This document shows, piece by piece, positions 54,341-64,000 of a stretch of 64,000 nt of DNA. The stretch is taken from contig JAMKCF010000001.1 of assembly GCA_023634235.1 (NCBI GenBank), positions 13,588,258-13,652,257 of the forward strand, in the 5' to 3' direction. Below the pieces are notes generated by a model that was given only the letters and a program-made list of their open reading frames with translations, was not told where the DNA came from and ran no database searches. The first letter of the stretch is position 1. Each line of letters starts with the position of its first letter. The translations under genes and the position numbers were made by a program. This DNA comes from Pisaster brevispinus (lineage: Eukaryota; Echinodermata; Asteroidea; Forcipulatida; Asteriidae).

Positions 54341-55287
54341 TTATAAGTCATTAGAAAGCATTGAGGATACAAGCAGTCTCTGATCAAAGTCTCTCTTCAC
54401 ATATCTGTTTTTGGCTACTGTGGTCTTCCATCTACCATGTTGCATGATTAATTCTTCACCAACTCCTTTATTTGCCAAATGGGAGGCTCCCCCCGATCTC
54501 AGACTATGCAAACCGTATACCTTTGGGTATTGAATTCCTATTAATTTAAGAGCATCTATAAATAATTCACGACACCTAGTATAACTTAAAGGCTTATTCA
54601 CAAGAGGTTTATACCTTTTGATACTGGGATGGTAAGATAGGGCTGTGAACAGATGTACATCTTGACATAAAATTCCTTAATATCGCAACAGGGGAGTATG
54701 AGCTGTGAGAATCGGATAGATAAGCTTTTATTCCCTTCTCTAAAAATGTCCGTCTTGGATCGGGATATGAAAATACTAAATCCTTTATTGTTCGGAAGTT
54801 CTTCAATATGAGAAGCCTTTATCTGAACCATTTCATCGTGCCTGAAAAGTAAGGCGAACTTTAAGGAAACGTAGCAGGCTGTTCTTAGATCCATTAACGT
54901 GTTATCAGCTCCTCCTAATTGATCCACTATACGTTTGACTTGATCCAATGTCATTGGTTCTTTTTGAATTGGTGGTCTGTGAAGTTGTCGTTTGGCACTA
55001 AGTAAAATCTGTTGAACAATTGGTGAGTCTACTGGGTTTATTTTTGCATTAACTAAAGCATGTAACCGTTTGATAGCTGCTGCAGCTGATGTGAGAACGC
55101 TATCCGATTTTGCTCTTTCTTTTAATTGAACTAAGTATGCGGCTATTGTTTCCTCTTGAATGGGAAGTTTTATGTCTGTATACAAGTCCTTAATCCAAAC
55201 AAAAAACTGCCTGCACCTGTATAAATATGCAATAGTTGTGCCATCTGCCTTAGATAATACAGCTTCATTGAAGATTTGTCTTCTCAT
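54341..55287 (-). pseudogene. tyrosine recombinase of the DIRS/Ngaro-like element
   Basis: Minus-strand frames 55287-54598 and 54601-54341. The first has the N-terminal core-binding helices and the first catalytic Arg in FRHDEMV (near 54838); the second has GLHSLRSGGASHLANKGV (His-x-x-Arg), HGRWKT and the Tyr in KNRYVKRD. A single-base frameshift near 54610-54625 divides them; all catalytic positions are otherwise present. In DIRS-order elements this enzyme inserts a circular DNA copy, replacing an integrase. Confidence 0.82.
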
Positions 55288-55607
55288 ACTTTCAAGCTGG
55301 ATTGGAAAGTCTGTCCAAAACTGTTGCGAGTATACTATCTATAGTGTAAGCAAAAAACAAGAACAGGAGATCGAACAAGTCAGTAAAGATTCGGAATCAG
55401 TTAGGTTGCAGTACAATCGATAAAAATAGCACAAATAACACCTTGAAAACTCTGGGAACCAAGTAATGAATTTCTATTCCTTCCAAGTTCCAGAACATTT
55501 TGTCCCTCGACTGAAATAAATCCCTTTATCCATATTTTGTAGTGTAGCCACATAATTGGCCAAAAACTGAAGAAGGCCACCGTGGAAAAACCAAAGTACC
55601 TTTAGCT

Positions 55608-57035
55608 TTACAGTCGAGGAGTTTCTGTAAAACACGGAATCAAAACTACTGGGGGTACTAACAAACAATTCTCTCCTGACCAATTTTGCCCAAAGGGATC
55701 TACTCCAGAAGTGTTTGGGTTCCAAAATCTCGAAAAGAAACGTCGAAGTTTGGCATTATAATGGCAGGCGAAACAATCTACGGAAAATGGACCCCACAAC
55801 CTTGTTAAAATATGGAAAAATTGTGTTGATATCATCCAATCATCAGTGTCAACCAGTCTACTAACGAAATCTGCTTGTTCGCTTTTATTCCTAGGGATCC
55901 ATTCAACTTCCATTCTAAGGTTGTGATTCATGCAGATCTGAAATATGTCATTTGCCAGTCTTTGTAATTCTGTATTCATACTGCCCACTTCGACAATCCT
56001 TGCCGCAGGTTGACTGTCTGTGTATAATTTTAACTGGGACCCAGAAATAATAGGTAAGAACGAAGAAATAGCGAAGAGAATGGTATCAAGTTCTCTCCAT
56101 GTTGAACTTTTGGTTGCTTGTTGTTCTGACCAATGCTTGTGAGCTGTATGAACATCGTTACAAACGATTGCACCCGAACCTGATGCACTTGCATCACAAC
56201 ATATTATCGTATTCACTTTCCTACTTGCAAATACATTCTGCACATTGGTAATAGACACATTTTGGGACCAGAACTGAACTTCAGCATTCGTTTGATGAGT
56301 TAGAGTTATGGACTCATCTTCATCATTGGCTTGTGCGATCTGAACTTGGCAATGCCTAGTCATAAGCCTGGAAATAATGCCACATACTGGACCAAGTGAA
56401 ATAATTTGTCCAACAAATGAATGTAATTTCCGAACAGTTAAGTTAGGCGTTTCGTGAATTTCACGAATGTTTTTTTTCTTTTCTTTTTCTATGCGCCTTT
56501 CAAGTACTCCAAGTGTTCCTTCTCTAGTGTCCCAGCGCATACCTAACCATTCAATTGACTCTGTTGGCTCCCATACGCTCTTGGCAATGTTATAAATGAA
56601 TCCCGCTCTTATCAAATCAACTCTCACATGTTTAGATATTTTCTTAGCTTCAATTTTGTCTAATTCAGTATTCTTTGTTAACTTTGGAATGACAATAAAT
56701 CCATCATCTAAGTATAGTGCAATTAGAATACCTGCAGCTCTCCAATGTGTGACCAAAGGTTTCAGAACTTTTGTGAAAATTAGAGGAGCAGACGATAAGC
56801 CAAAAGGAAGAACAGTGAATTCGAAATATCTTTGAACCCCATTAATTGTCCATGAAAACCCGAGATACTTCTGGCAATCCTTAGCTATGTCTATGTGATG
56901 ATAACCTGATTTGAGATCAAAAGTTATGAGTTGGTCTATCTCTTGGTTTGGCTTTGGAAGTGATGGCGATGGGGTAGAATGGACACTCTCTTGCCCAGTG
57001 CCCTGGCCTTCTACAACTGAAACACATGTCAGCAT
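55608..57035 (-). pseudogene. reverse transcriptase and RNase H of the DIRS/Ngaro-like element
   Basis: The frame enters RT at ITFDLKSGYHHIDI (first catalytic Asp region) and continues with YFEFTVLPFGLSSAPLIFTK and LYLDDGFIV (catalytic YLDD near 56715). RNase H has TIICCDASASGSGAIV (about 56205), TWRELDTI, LYTDSQPAARIV and ADFVSRLV, then the C-terminal extension typical of DIRS elements (FSVDCFACHYNAKLRRFFS). The RT fingers before this are deleted, so the zinc knuckle of gag lies almost directly upstream in another frame. A frameshift near 55610-55640 cuts the end of the domain. Confidence 0.85.
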
Positions 57036-57044
57036 TTGGCAAGC
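56985..57044 (-). pseudogene. gag zinc knuckle (second gag exon) of the DIRS/Ngaro-like element
   Basis: After TTTCTCTCATAG (acceptor ending 57045) the minus strand encodes GLPNADMCFSCRRPGHWARE and a further Cys: a CX2CX4HX4C zinc knuckle. It starts in the phase that the donor at 57534 leaves, so it reads as the second exon of gag. It runs into a TGA soon after, where RT sequence has been lost. Confidence 0.7.
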
Positions 57045-57113
57045 CTATGAGAGAAATAGATTTCAGAAGAGTTATATGATTCATCTAAACGTTAATCAAA
57101 CAGGATAGGAAGC

Positions 57114-57335
57114 GCCATGATTGTGAAAGATAACCAGTACAACAGAATTGTATTAACACCAAGATAACACTTATCGTGTGCGGTGTTTCGGCCTGAACTG
57201 ACTGACCGAACCTATTGTCCGCTTATATACGCATACGCTTCATTGATTTCAATTTTCCCGCACGCAAACCACGTGACCCTGACAAGTGGATTAGACGCGC
57301 TTTCAAGTCATTCCATCCAAACAAAACTATATTTT
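57114..57335 (-). repeat. DIRS/Ngaro-like A repeat, internal copy
   Basis: Identical in length (222 bp) to 58071-58292 and differing by a handful of bases. It includes the gag start codon at its inner end. It abuts the internal B repeat with no spacer. Confidence 0.9.
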
Positions 57336-57484
57336 CTTGCTTCTTCGCTACGCTCATACGCATGAAAAACAGTTTCATTTTCTATGGACGACAAGAAACA
57401 AGAACAAAAGCACACACTTCATAACAAAGATTTTGATTCAGATAATTTATTATAGCATGGGAATAGGCCGGAGCACAACGGTGA
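57336..57484 (-). repeat. DIRS/Ngaro-like B repeat, internal copy
   Basis: Matches the terminal B repeat at 53580-53725. Directly joined to the internal A repeat at 57335/57336, the same junction a circular DNA copy of the element would have. Confidence 0.9.
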
Positions 57485-57534
57485 TGAACTATAACAAAGT
57501 ATTTCTTGAAGGGTAATGAAATAAAAACATGTAC

Positions 57535-58078
57535 CTCGAAAAAGATAACGATCACTAGGATCGTAATGATTTCTGGCGCCGACATCACTCGAGTTATGTG
57601 TTTTTCGGGGTCGCTTCCTTCCTTCTAACTCTTTTAATGCAGATTCTTCTGCGATCTGGACCCGCTTTCTCTCTTCAGCAGACAGTTTGTCTCCTGTCTT
57701 GTCTAGGTGTTGGACGGTTATCCACCCTGCCTTGCTACTATCTGCAATCTTAATCTTTTTCTTTCGTTCTGACACAAGCTCCTCAGCTTCTTGGATCCCT
57801 TCGATGGCTTCTTGGATGTTGCCCTTCTTTAGTAGAGATATCTTGATCTTGTCAAGGGCGATCTCTAACTTGCCGCAAAATTCAAATTGTGCTGCGTTGC
57901 CAGGTCTTAGATCTTTCACCTCTAGCTTGTTCCGAAGCTCCTTTATACTGCTGTCGTCTGAGTTTTGGTTACTGTTACTCAAAGACTCGAATTTATGATT
58001 GAAATAATCCTTGAACTTATCAAAAAGTGCTTCTGGATTAGAAACTGTAGGTTGATTAGTATCGCTGGAAGCCATGAT
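57535..58078 (-). CDS. gag exon 1 of the DIRS/Ngaro-like element
   Basis: ATG at 58076-58078 (MASSDTNQ) opens a frame of about 181 codons to a donor, CGAG|GTACATG at 57535/57534. It is charged and helical (EALFDKFKDYFNHKFE, then EELVSERKKKIKIAD, then SALKELEGRKRPRKT), like the coat-type Gag of DIRS/Ngaro elements. It ends in phase 1, matching the zinc-knuckle exon at 57044. The frame is free of stops up to the donor and continues open beyond it into the B repeat. Confidence 0.65.
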
Positions 58079-58292
58079 TGTGAAAGATAACCAGTACAAC
58101 AGAATTGTATTAACACCAAGATAACACTTATCGTATGCGGTGTTTGGGCCTGAACTGACTGACCGAACCTATTGTCCGCTTATATACGCATACGCTTCAT
58201 TGATTTCAATTTTCCCGCACGCAAACCACGTGACCCTGACAAGTGGATGAGACGCGCTTTCAAGTCATCCCATCCAAACAAAACTATATTTT
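58071..58292 (-). repeat. DIRS/Ngaro-like A repeat, terminal copy
   Basis: The 5' end of the element on the minus strand, ending in the T-run at 58288-58293. Nearly identical to 57114-57335. Confidence 0.9.
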
Positions 58293-58464
58293 TAGACTAG
58301 TGGGCCTCCCGTTGATTCCACTAATCTCTGAACTTAAAACACATCCCAACTCTTTCAGAGCCTACAGAGATTTAGTTGTTGATTTGAGTCCTACTACTTA
58401 TGTAAATCATGGCAGTTGTGCACTTGAGCAAAATGATGAAATAACTAAAAATTTTGTGCTTTGA
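58293..58464 (+). CDS. orphan C-terminal coding fragment next to the DIRS-like element
   Basis: From the edge of the element to a TGA at 58462-58464 the plus strand encodes about 55 residues of ordinary protein composition, including PLIPLISELKTHPNSFRAY then RDLVVDLSPTTYVNHGSCAL. No acceptor is visible at its start, so the element may have inserted within an exon, leaving the 3' part here; the matching 5' part was not found left of 53580. I do not recognise a family. Confidence 0.3.
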
Positions 58465-59112
58465 ACAAAGTTTTGTTTCCTGACACTGATTGGGTGTACG
58501 AGTTCGTCATTTAAGTTAAGGGACCTGAGTTTCCAAAATGCAGGATGAAAAGTTATGCCTATACCTGTGCCTTGAGTATGTTACAATCAAGCATACTTCT
58601 CAATAATTGAATTGTATTAATGCTTTGTTACATTAATTGCATTTCTGTTTACTCAACTGCCTAGCTGACTGTTTTCAGACAATTTTATGAATGACTTTGC
58701 TAGTACTGTTTACTATTACTGACCAGAGATTATCACAATACGTGTATTAGAACTGTCTTTTTGTATAGTATATTAATTTTTATAACTTGCAATAAAGATG
58801 GATATTTATATGTACACTGCCAGAATCACTGCAATGAATTCACACACTCGGCCTTTCAGACAAGTTCTGGTAGGGGAGTGTCATCAGAATGTAAATGTGC
58901 ATGTTACTATTATTATTCATGGCAGTTCATTCTATTCAAAGTTTTCATGGTGAAGGGTTTTCTAACAGCAGAGTACAAGGCGCTTAAATTCAAACATTTC
59001 CTTAATACTTTACACAAATTCTTATTTCATTAGAGACACCAAATAAAAAGGTCAGGACATGCATGTATGTTTCAGTTGATTATAATATTATTAACAACAG
59101 CATCACAGTAAT

Positions 59113-59409
59113 TTGTCATGTTTTGATGTAGAACTTGCACATTGTATACACACTGGTTATCAATTGTATACACACTGGTTTTCCCACAATGCAAGTTGGA
59201 ATCCTACACTCATGACAGTCATAATGGTTATGGTCTTGAGTCAAATAATGAATGACTTCTTGCAAGTGTGCTTCAGACAGATTTTCGATGCCGAAGTTCT
59301 CAAAATGTTGGTTCACATGGTACTGCTCATGCCTGTTGAGATTGTGTTCTGGGGCACAAAATACTAAATGAGTGGGTTCAAGTCCTTCTACTCCTAGCAG
59401 TCTTTGCAC
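59113..59409 (-). CDS. unidentified coding-like frame, 97 codons
   Basis: The minus strand from ATG at 59407-59409 is open to the stop near 59116. It has non-repetitive, balanced composition with His and Cys (HYDCHECRIPTC, RHEQYHVNQHFENFGIENL). That suggests a real exon or a gene remnant, perhaps a metal-binding segment. No splice sites or family could be assigned. It has the same strand as the DUF7869-like gene 2 kb upstream and could be a distant 3' exon of it. Confidence 0.3.
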
Positions 59410-60979
59410 TTGTGCTCTTTATCAAAACACTGATAATTAAATATTTTGCAAACAAATCTTTTACAAAACAATCAATCTTGCATGAACTCTTGTGTGATGT
59501 GCTATTTATTCTGCTGTGAGTTTTAAAGCCCCTATACACTAGTGGTAAGATTGAAAATATAAATAATCACATTACTAACATGGTATTGAAGATGGTCATG
59601 GTGGAAATCTTCCCTTAAAATATTGTTCCCAAAAATACTACAGTTTTTGAGAATAGTGGAACAATTAGTTTTGTTCTCAGGAGATAAAACCTCTACTATT
59701 AGAATGAGTACAAAAATGCAGAATTCACTTTACTGTTTACTTGTAACCAGAATAACAAAATGAGCTTTAAACCTTCACAGTTTGGATGTTATTGCATATC
59801 TCTTGATTCATGTTAAATATGACAACATTTAAATACTTCACGAAAAGCATATACTCCCTTTAAATACAATGTGATAATTAACTCTGTATTTGTGTTTTCA
59901 AGGATGTCAATAAAACAAAATGGTTTAAACAAATAAAATGTGTTGTTGGTGTATAGTTTTTATTACACTAAAATTTGCCATTACAATTTGAAATACCGGT
60001 TTGTCATACATGTTTATGAAATAAAAATATGGTTTCCATGGAATGTAAATTCACTCATAAAGCTACTTCCATAAACATCACTTTAGTTACCCATATTTTG
60101 ATCATTGTTATTTCCAAGTTTACTATGTGAAGCCTTTCTGTTGTATGTGATTTTTTCACCTTAGTCATTTCATGTGGAACACAGCTACTGGAATAAACTC
60201 ATTATAGTTCATATCTCTATGGTTAGCTAAAGTGTTTTTACGGCGGCGTGCTGATAAAACAAAATAGTAGGGAACCTCCATATTCTAAATGTACTCATTG
60301 AATATTTCCTAGCTTAGTTTTAAATAAGTGTAATATTAGTGGATCCCCCGATGTGTCCGCAGTTCCATGTAAGTAAACAAAAGCTTTAAAAGGAAGAACA
60401 TTGTGAACAACCTCTTTGTTGATGGCCGTTCACACGATTTAAGCCAAATGATTTTAATGAGAGTTTGATCCCAGCGGGATTGAGTGTCAAAAGCAACGTT
60501 ACACAAACGGACCTATTAAATAATAATCAGTGACCCGTTGCAGGTTTGCACGGAACGTACTAACATCCATTCCCCATTTCATAAACCTTTGTAAAAGCGC
60601 AAGCTAGTATTAGTATAACAAAAGTACGCCGTCGCACACAACATTGGTACAATTCCAACATTGATGGCGTTCTTTAATAATCTAGTGGAATGAAAACGGA
60701 ATGGTGCATACAGCCCGATGCTCCGCCTGCGCAGAGCATCAGAGCCACGTGTATATACACACCCTCTACATCGTATTATGCATGCATGCACGTAATGTAC
60801 ATGCACATGGACTTTTCTTTACGCGCTATGAATGGAGGTCAACACAAACGCACGCTTTTATGACCAGAGGACAAGGTCAAACTGGTGTCATATCTGTGCA
60901 AAAAATGGAGCAGGGTAAACGAGCTTCAAAATATTTGAGAAAAAACAAGATGTTCTTGAGATATAAATTTTTGAAACTT

Positions 60980-61190
60980 TCAACTTCCGGTTTCAACCGG
61001 AAGTAAAAGTCAAATGAGGTCACGTTTTGCACGACATTTGTAAGTCGTTAAAAAAGCTGTCATGTTATGCAAGTATCTTGTATTTCAGTTCTCAAGGTAT
61101 GATTTTTAAAATTATTTAACGTTTATTTAACGTAATTACGTCATCGATGACGTCACCATTCCCAAAACTTTGTCTACTCACCAAGCTTGA
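60980..61190. repeat. dispersed repeat copy with CRE-like palindrome
   Basis: CAACTTCCGGTTTCAACCGG then AAGTAAAAGTCAAATGAGGT matches 16588-16630 and 5505-5545. Some 120 bp later ACGTCATCGATGACGTCACC matches 16745-16765. TTCCGGTTTCAACCGGAA and TGACGTCATCGATGACGTCA-type words are palindromic. The shared order with 16588 defines the family. Confidence 0.65.
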
Positions 61191-61254
61191 TCTTCATGAT
61201 AAGCTTCAAGTTTATACAAGCTTTACTTTTGTTCAAAATTGCGCGAGAAGTTTC

Positions 61255-61389
61255 ATTGAGAAGGACAAGACAAGGGAAAAAAAACAAAAAAACAGAACAA
61301 TAACAATAGGTCTTCGGCTGTTTGCCGAACACCTAAATAGTAATAAATTTACGGTATCTCTGAAGAGCCCTAACCACACTCGCTGACCA
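61255..61389. repeat. A-run and CGAACACC-type repeat end
   Basis: An A-rich run (61279-61305) precedes GGTCTTCGGCTGTTTGCCGAACACCTAA, an imperfect palindrome related to the one near 6530. It probably marks the end of a dispersed element inserted directly 3' of the last exon seen of the DUF7869-like gene. Confidence 0.4.
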
Positions 61390-63947
61390 GGATTTAAAAT
61401 GTTCTTTTCTAGTTGTGCGATTTCATCTGGATCAAAGGTATCGAAAGTGAGCATGGGTGATGACCAGGTATCCATACACTTACTTGGATAACGGAATCAC
61501 GGCCCGAAAAAAATTGTGTTCCGCTCACATCTGCCTGTTTGAGTCTACGTTCGTGGAGCGCATGCAACGAATTTGCTAAACGAATTGGGACAAACTTGTG
61601 CGCAATCTACGTTTTGCGCTCTGCCGAACTGTCAGCTGAATCTGCTGTGAGAGCAAAGGCGTGCGCAATTTGCGAATTTGCGCTCTGTTTGTATGGCAGC
61701 TAAATTTGATGTAGGCCTATCAGAAAAACTGCGTGCATGCAAATTTTGTAGAATGCGTTTTTTGTCTCACGCATCAAGGCCAGACCGGGGAAAAAATATA
61801 AAATTCCCGGTTTGGCCCTGATGCGTGCCGAGAAAATGGTTGCTGTACGGTTGAGCATAGAGCAAGGGTTTGAGCGTGAGACAGACCCCTGAGGCTGAGA
61901 CTTGGGAGGTCTGAAACGGGAATTGGGTTGAATGGGCTTGGGTTATTTTTCGATGCATAACATGTAGGTGTAGGCTAAATACTAACAACTAAGCACTAAC
62001 CTTTTCCATGTCATGAATGTTCTCAAAGAAGCGTTGCCACCAATCATAGGCACACTGTGCTAATCTCATTCGGTAGCCTTCGTTGTGTAAGATGTCACGC
62101 TCAAGTGCAGTGGCGTCAAGTTTCTCTAAACATGGCTCAACCCATGATGGTGTCTTACTTACATCAGGCAGGGTCTTGGAAACACAAGAAATACATCAAT
62201 TTTAGTACCAATTTCGGTACACATTTTAATTAATTATTAATCGCCTTTGTTGTCTAATGGGGAGAAGAAGCATGGTGTCTCCCCTCCACCCCTTTTTTAT
62301 TTGTTAGATTAACTTTTTTTTAATGTGTTGTGAAAGTTCTGCTGTTTTTTTCGCATGACATAAACTTCCAAACATTGCATTAGAATATACTGTAAATTGG
62401 ACAAACATTGTAAAGAACAATGAAACTGTTTGATAAACCGGCCATATATAAACACATTTTGTACTGGCTACCGTTTTGGGTACTGTTTTCAAACCCAAAC
62501 AATTCAAACAGTTTTGATAAAAATTACAATTGCGTTGTGTTGCCCTATAGTAACAAACTGGAACTGCACAGATTTTTTACCTTCAGACAGCATAGACCTT
62601 TCGACATTTCAACGTCCTTTTCATTCGAGTCCATCTCTGGTTGTGGCTCCCAAGGTGATGAGGCCCACATACGCCAGTGCATTCTACACGTGCCGTCAAT
62701 CATTTGGAAACGAAACCAATGAGGGTAGCTGTGATGTTTAAAGTTCCCATACAAGTGTGGCTCTAACCACTTCTTGACATTGAACAGAGGTGTTGCACTC
62801 TGCACGCTGATGAAAGGGGTGTAACTGTCCGTAATTCTCGCTTGTAAATCTGCAAATGTATAAGTACACATAAACATTTGTATAAAAGAGGCAAAACAGC
62901 TTTAATTAATACGCATACAAATTAAATTGGCTGCTCATTTGCTGAAATTGACCATGAAAACCTATACTAAAAATTGAACACTTGTTTTAATGCGAAGTAA
63001 AACAATTAACGTACCATCCTGTGTGTAGACATTAGCTGTTCGAATTTTTGCTGCAATACATGAAAACAGCTGGTCCACATCCTCATGAATGTGCCCAACA
63101 GGCAGAAAAATAAAGTGCCAAAAATAAAGTGCCTGGCAACACTGTAAAGTATGAAGTTTTTTCCCATAGCAAATTTTGTAAGTTTTCACAAGACCTTACA
63201 AGACCATCACTATTTTGTGGTCGATGTTGAAATCAGAGCACTACCATATGTTTTATGAGCTGTCAAAAGATTGTATTTTCATACTTAAAAAGTCCAAAAA
63301 CACCCCTATTTGAAATTCATGGTATAACCCAACCATATACCCCGTGATTATTTGTACACATTTAATGCAGCCTCTAAGGACCCATCTATCCATACTTATA
63401 AAGAAAATTATTTGCTGTTTAATATTAACTCGGCCTTAAAAACAGGTAAATTTCATTATTCTAAAACTAAAAACTTAGCAAAACCAGCCCGAAATGTCAG
63501 ATTTTTCACATTTGTTAGTTTGGGGCCAAGGTCCATCAAATATGAAAGTTAAAAAGGAAAAAAAAAAAATTGGCAGTGGCCAACATTTAAAAAAATTCTT
63601 TGATATTTGCTGGTCCTTTTTACTCCTAAGTATAGTTAGATGAAATTCCCGTCCTAGTTCTTGCATTTTGTCTTTGTGTCAAATGAGTATAGGGTAGGCT
63701 CAATTTACCTCTTCAAAGACTTCAAGCTGAACCAGTAGAGCAGCAAATGTCATCACGTATCGGTTTTTATTCTCGCGATAGCAGTTATCTAACTGTAGAA
63801 ACAGGTCTCTCCCCATCTTCTCCTCATGCAACACTAGAGTCTTCAGCAGACAGTTGATTGTCATGTTACTGTCATGCGGAACATCTTTGTTGTCAAGATA
63901 CACAATTGGAACTTTTCCCTCCGGAACTCCTGTATGAACCAGTACAC
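61390..63947 (-). CDS. gene with DUF7869-like (transposase-related) domain, 5' end outside window
   Basis: Five exons on the minus strand with agreeing phases: 63947-63709 (after ATTTCCAG; donor GTAAAT), 63141-63015 (donor GTACGT), 62849-62581 (after TTTGCAG), 62174-62001 (donor GTTAGT) and about 61467-61390. Landmarks are DLFLQLDNCYRENKNRYVMT (a DNC-ENKN block), FLPVGHIHEDVDQLFSCIA (the GHxHEDVDQ block), LFNVKKWLEPHL with PHWFRF, and WASSPWEPQPE. These are the pattern of DUF7869 proteins, whose core looks like a DDE-type transposase (Asp in LDNC, Asp in HEDVDQ). Frames are open in every exon, so it may be an intact or domesticated gene. A 13-bp local duplication (GCACTTTATTTTT twice) lies just before the FLPVGH block in exon 2 and adds residues there. 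The last exon's end is unresolved because a repeat follows. Function unknown. Confidence 0.68.
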
Positions 63948-64000
63948 CTGGAAATATAATCAAAACAAATAGTTGTTACTGGTCAAATTTCCCGTAATTT

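Larger units (their letters stand above)
53580..58292 (-). mobile_element. DIRS/Ngaro-like tyrosine-recombinase retrotransposon
   Basis: On the minus strand the order is: A repeat (58292-58071), gag exon, B repeat (57484-57336), A repeat (57335-57114), end of gag with zinc knuckle, reverse transcriptase, RNase H, tyrosine recombinase, B repeat (53725-53580). The A copies are both 222 bp and the B copies 149 and 146 bp, nearly identical. Split direct repeats and a tyrosine recombinase in place of an integrase define the DIRS order. No target duplication is seen, as expected. Coding breaks: a deletion at the start of RT, and frameshifts near 55610-55640 and 54610-54625. Confidence 0.85.
58465..61389. 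other. mostly gene-free stretch
   Basis: AT-rich spacer with several AATAAA words (58790, 59043, 59910, 59930). It contains one minus-strand coding-like frame at 59113-59409, a T-rich minus-strand frame near 60600-60800 without family, and dispersed repeats from 60980. A pair TGTATACACACTGGTT is tandemly repeated at 59147-59181. Confidence 0.4.

Noticed and set aside
58243..58310. Extension of the 58.3-kb coding fragment leftward to an ATG at 58243
   Set aside because: That stretch is the A repeat of the DIRS-like element, so the upstream residues do not belong to the fragment.

Overview
The window is animal nuclear DNA: AT-rich, with GT-AG introns, poly(A) signals, and a very dense load of transposable elements of animal type (BEL/Pao, DIRS/Ngaro, LINEs, Helitron/Helentron, hAT, EnSpm/CACTA, piggyBac-like and hairpin MITEs, tRNA- and 5S-derived short repeats). 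Several short repeat arms (ends beginning GGGCCCAATTTC; a segment beginning CACTGGACACC) look to me like repeats common in echinoderm, especially sea star, genomes. That assignment is from memory and is an inference. No bacterial operons, CRISPR arrays or phage genes are present.

Layout. 0.16-5.1 kb: a minus-strand multi-exon BEN-domain gene with a coiled coil and an in-frame 78-bp repeat, but one internal stop. 5.1-7.5 kb: dispersed repeats and a 5S rRNA-derived fragment. 7.5-13.8 kb: a decayed, intron-containing plus-strand EnSpm/CACTA transposase gene whose introns carry three MITEs. 14.3-15.4 kb: a near-perfect long hairpin, an ATGCTAT-rich cluster and a 98-bp tandem array side by side. 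15.7-18 kb: an unidentified small spliced gene end and a LINE 3' end. 18.2-23.8 kb: a plus-strand OB-fold (RPA-like) gene whose last intron holds a complete 3.5-kb hAT element on the other strand. 23.8-29.6 kb: no convincing gene; a 293-bp tandem repeat and G-rich repeat copies.

29.6-49.65 kb is one large Helentron-type Helitron, plus strand, decayed by many frameshifts. In order it encodes a repetitive acidic/basic N-terminal part, a PHD-like zinc finger, a herpesvirus-UL36-like cysteine protease domain, an OTU cysteine protease domain, a lysine-rich repeat linker, the Helitron N-terminal domain, a Rep nuclease (HUH and tyrosine regions), a PIF1-like helicase and an AP-type endonuclease. A 1.1-kb hAT-type MITE (8-bp target duplication) interrupts Rep. 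A 9.7-kb BEL/Pao retrotransposon with two LTRs lies exactly between helicase and endonuclease, and the BEL element itself carries two antisense LINE fragments. The region is therefore a three-level nest.

49.65-53.6 kb: mostly unassigned sequence with a possible WD-repeat exon and a head-to-head pair of tRNA-derived SINE copies. 53.6-58.3 kb: a minus-strand DIRS/Ngaro-like tyrosine-recombinase retrotransposon with an unusual A-gag-B-A-pol-B repeat order; its internal B-A junction lies inside a phase-matched candidate intron of gag. 58.3-61.4 kb: two unassigned small coding-like stretches and dispersed repeats. 61.4-63.95 kb: a minus-strand gene with a DUF7869-like (transposase-related) domain, five exons visible, running out of the window at its 5' side.

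Apart from the BEN gene, the OB-fold gene and possibly the DUF7869-like gene, nearly all coding sequence here belongs to mobile elements, and most of it is broken. The most unusual item is the Helentron carrying two different deubiquitinase-type cysteine protease domains.
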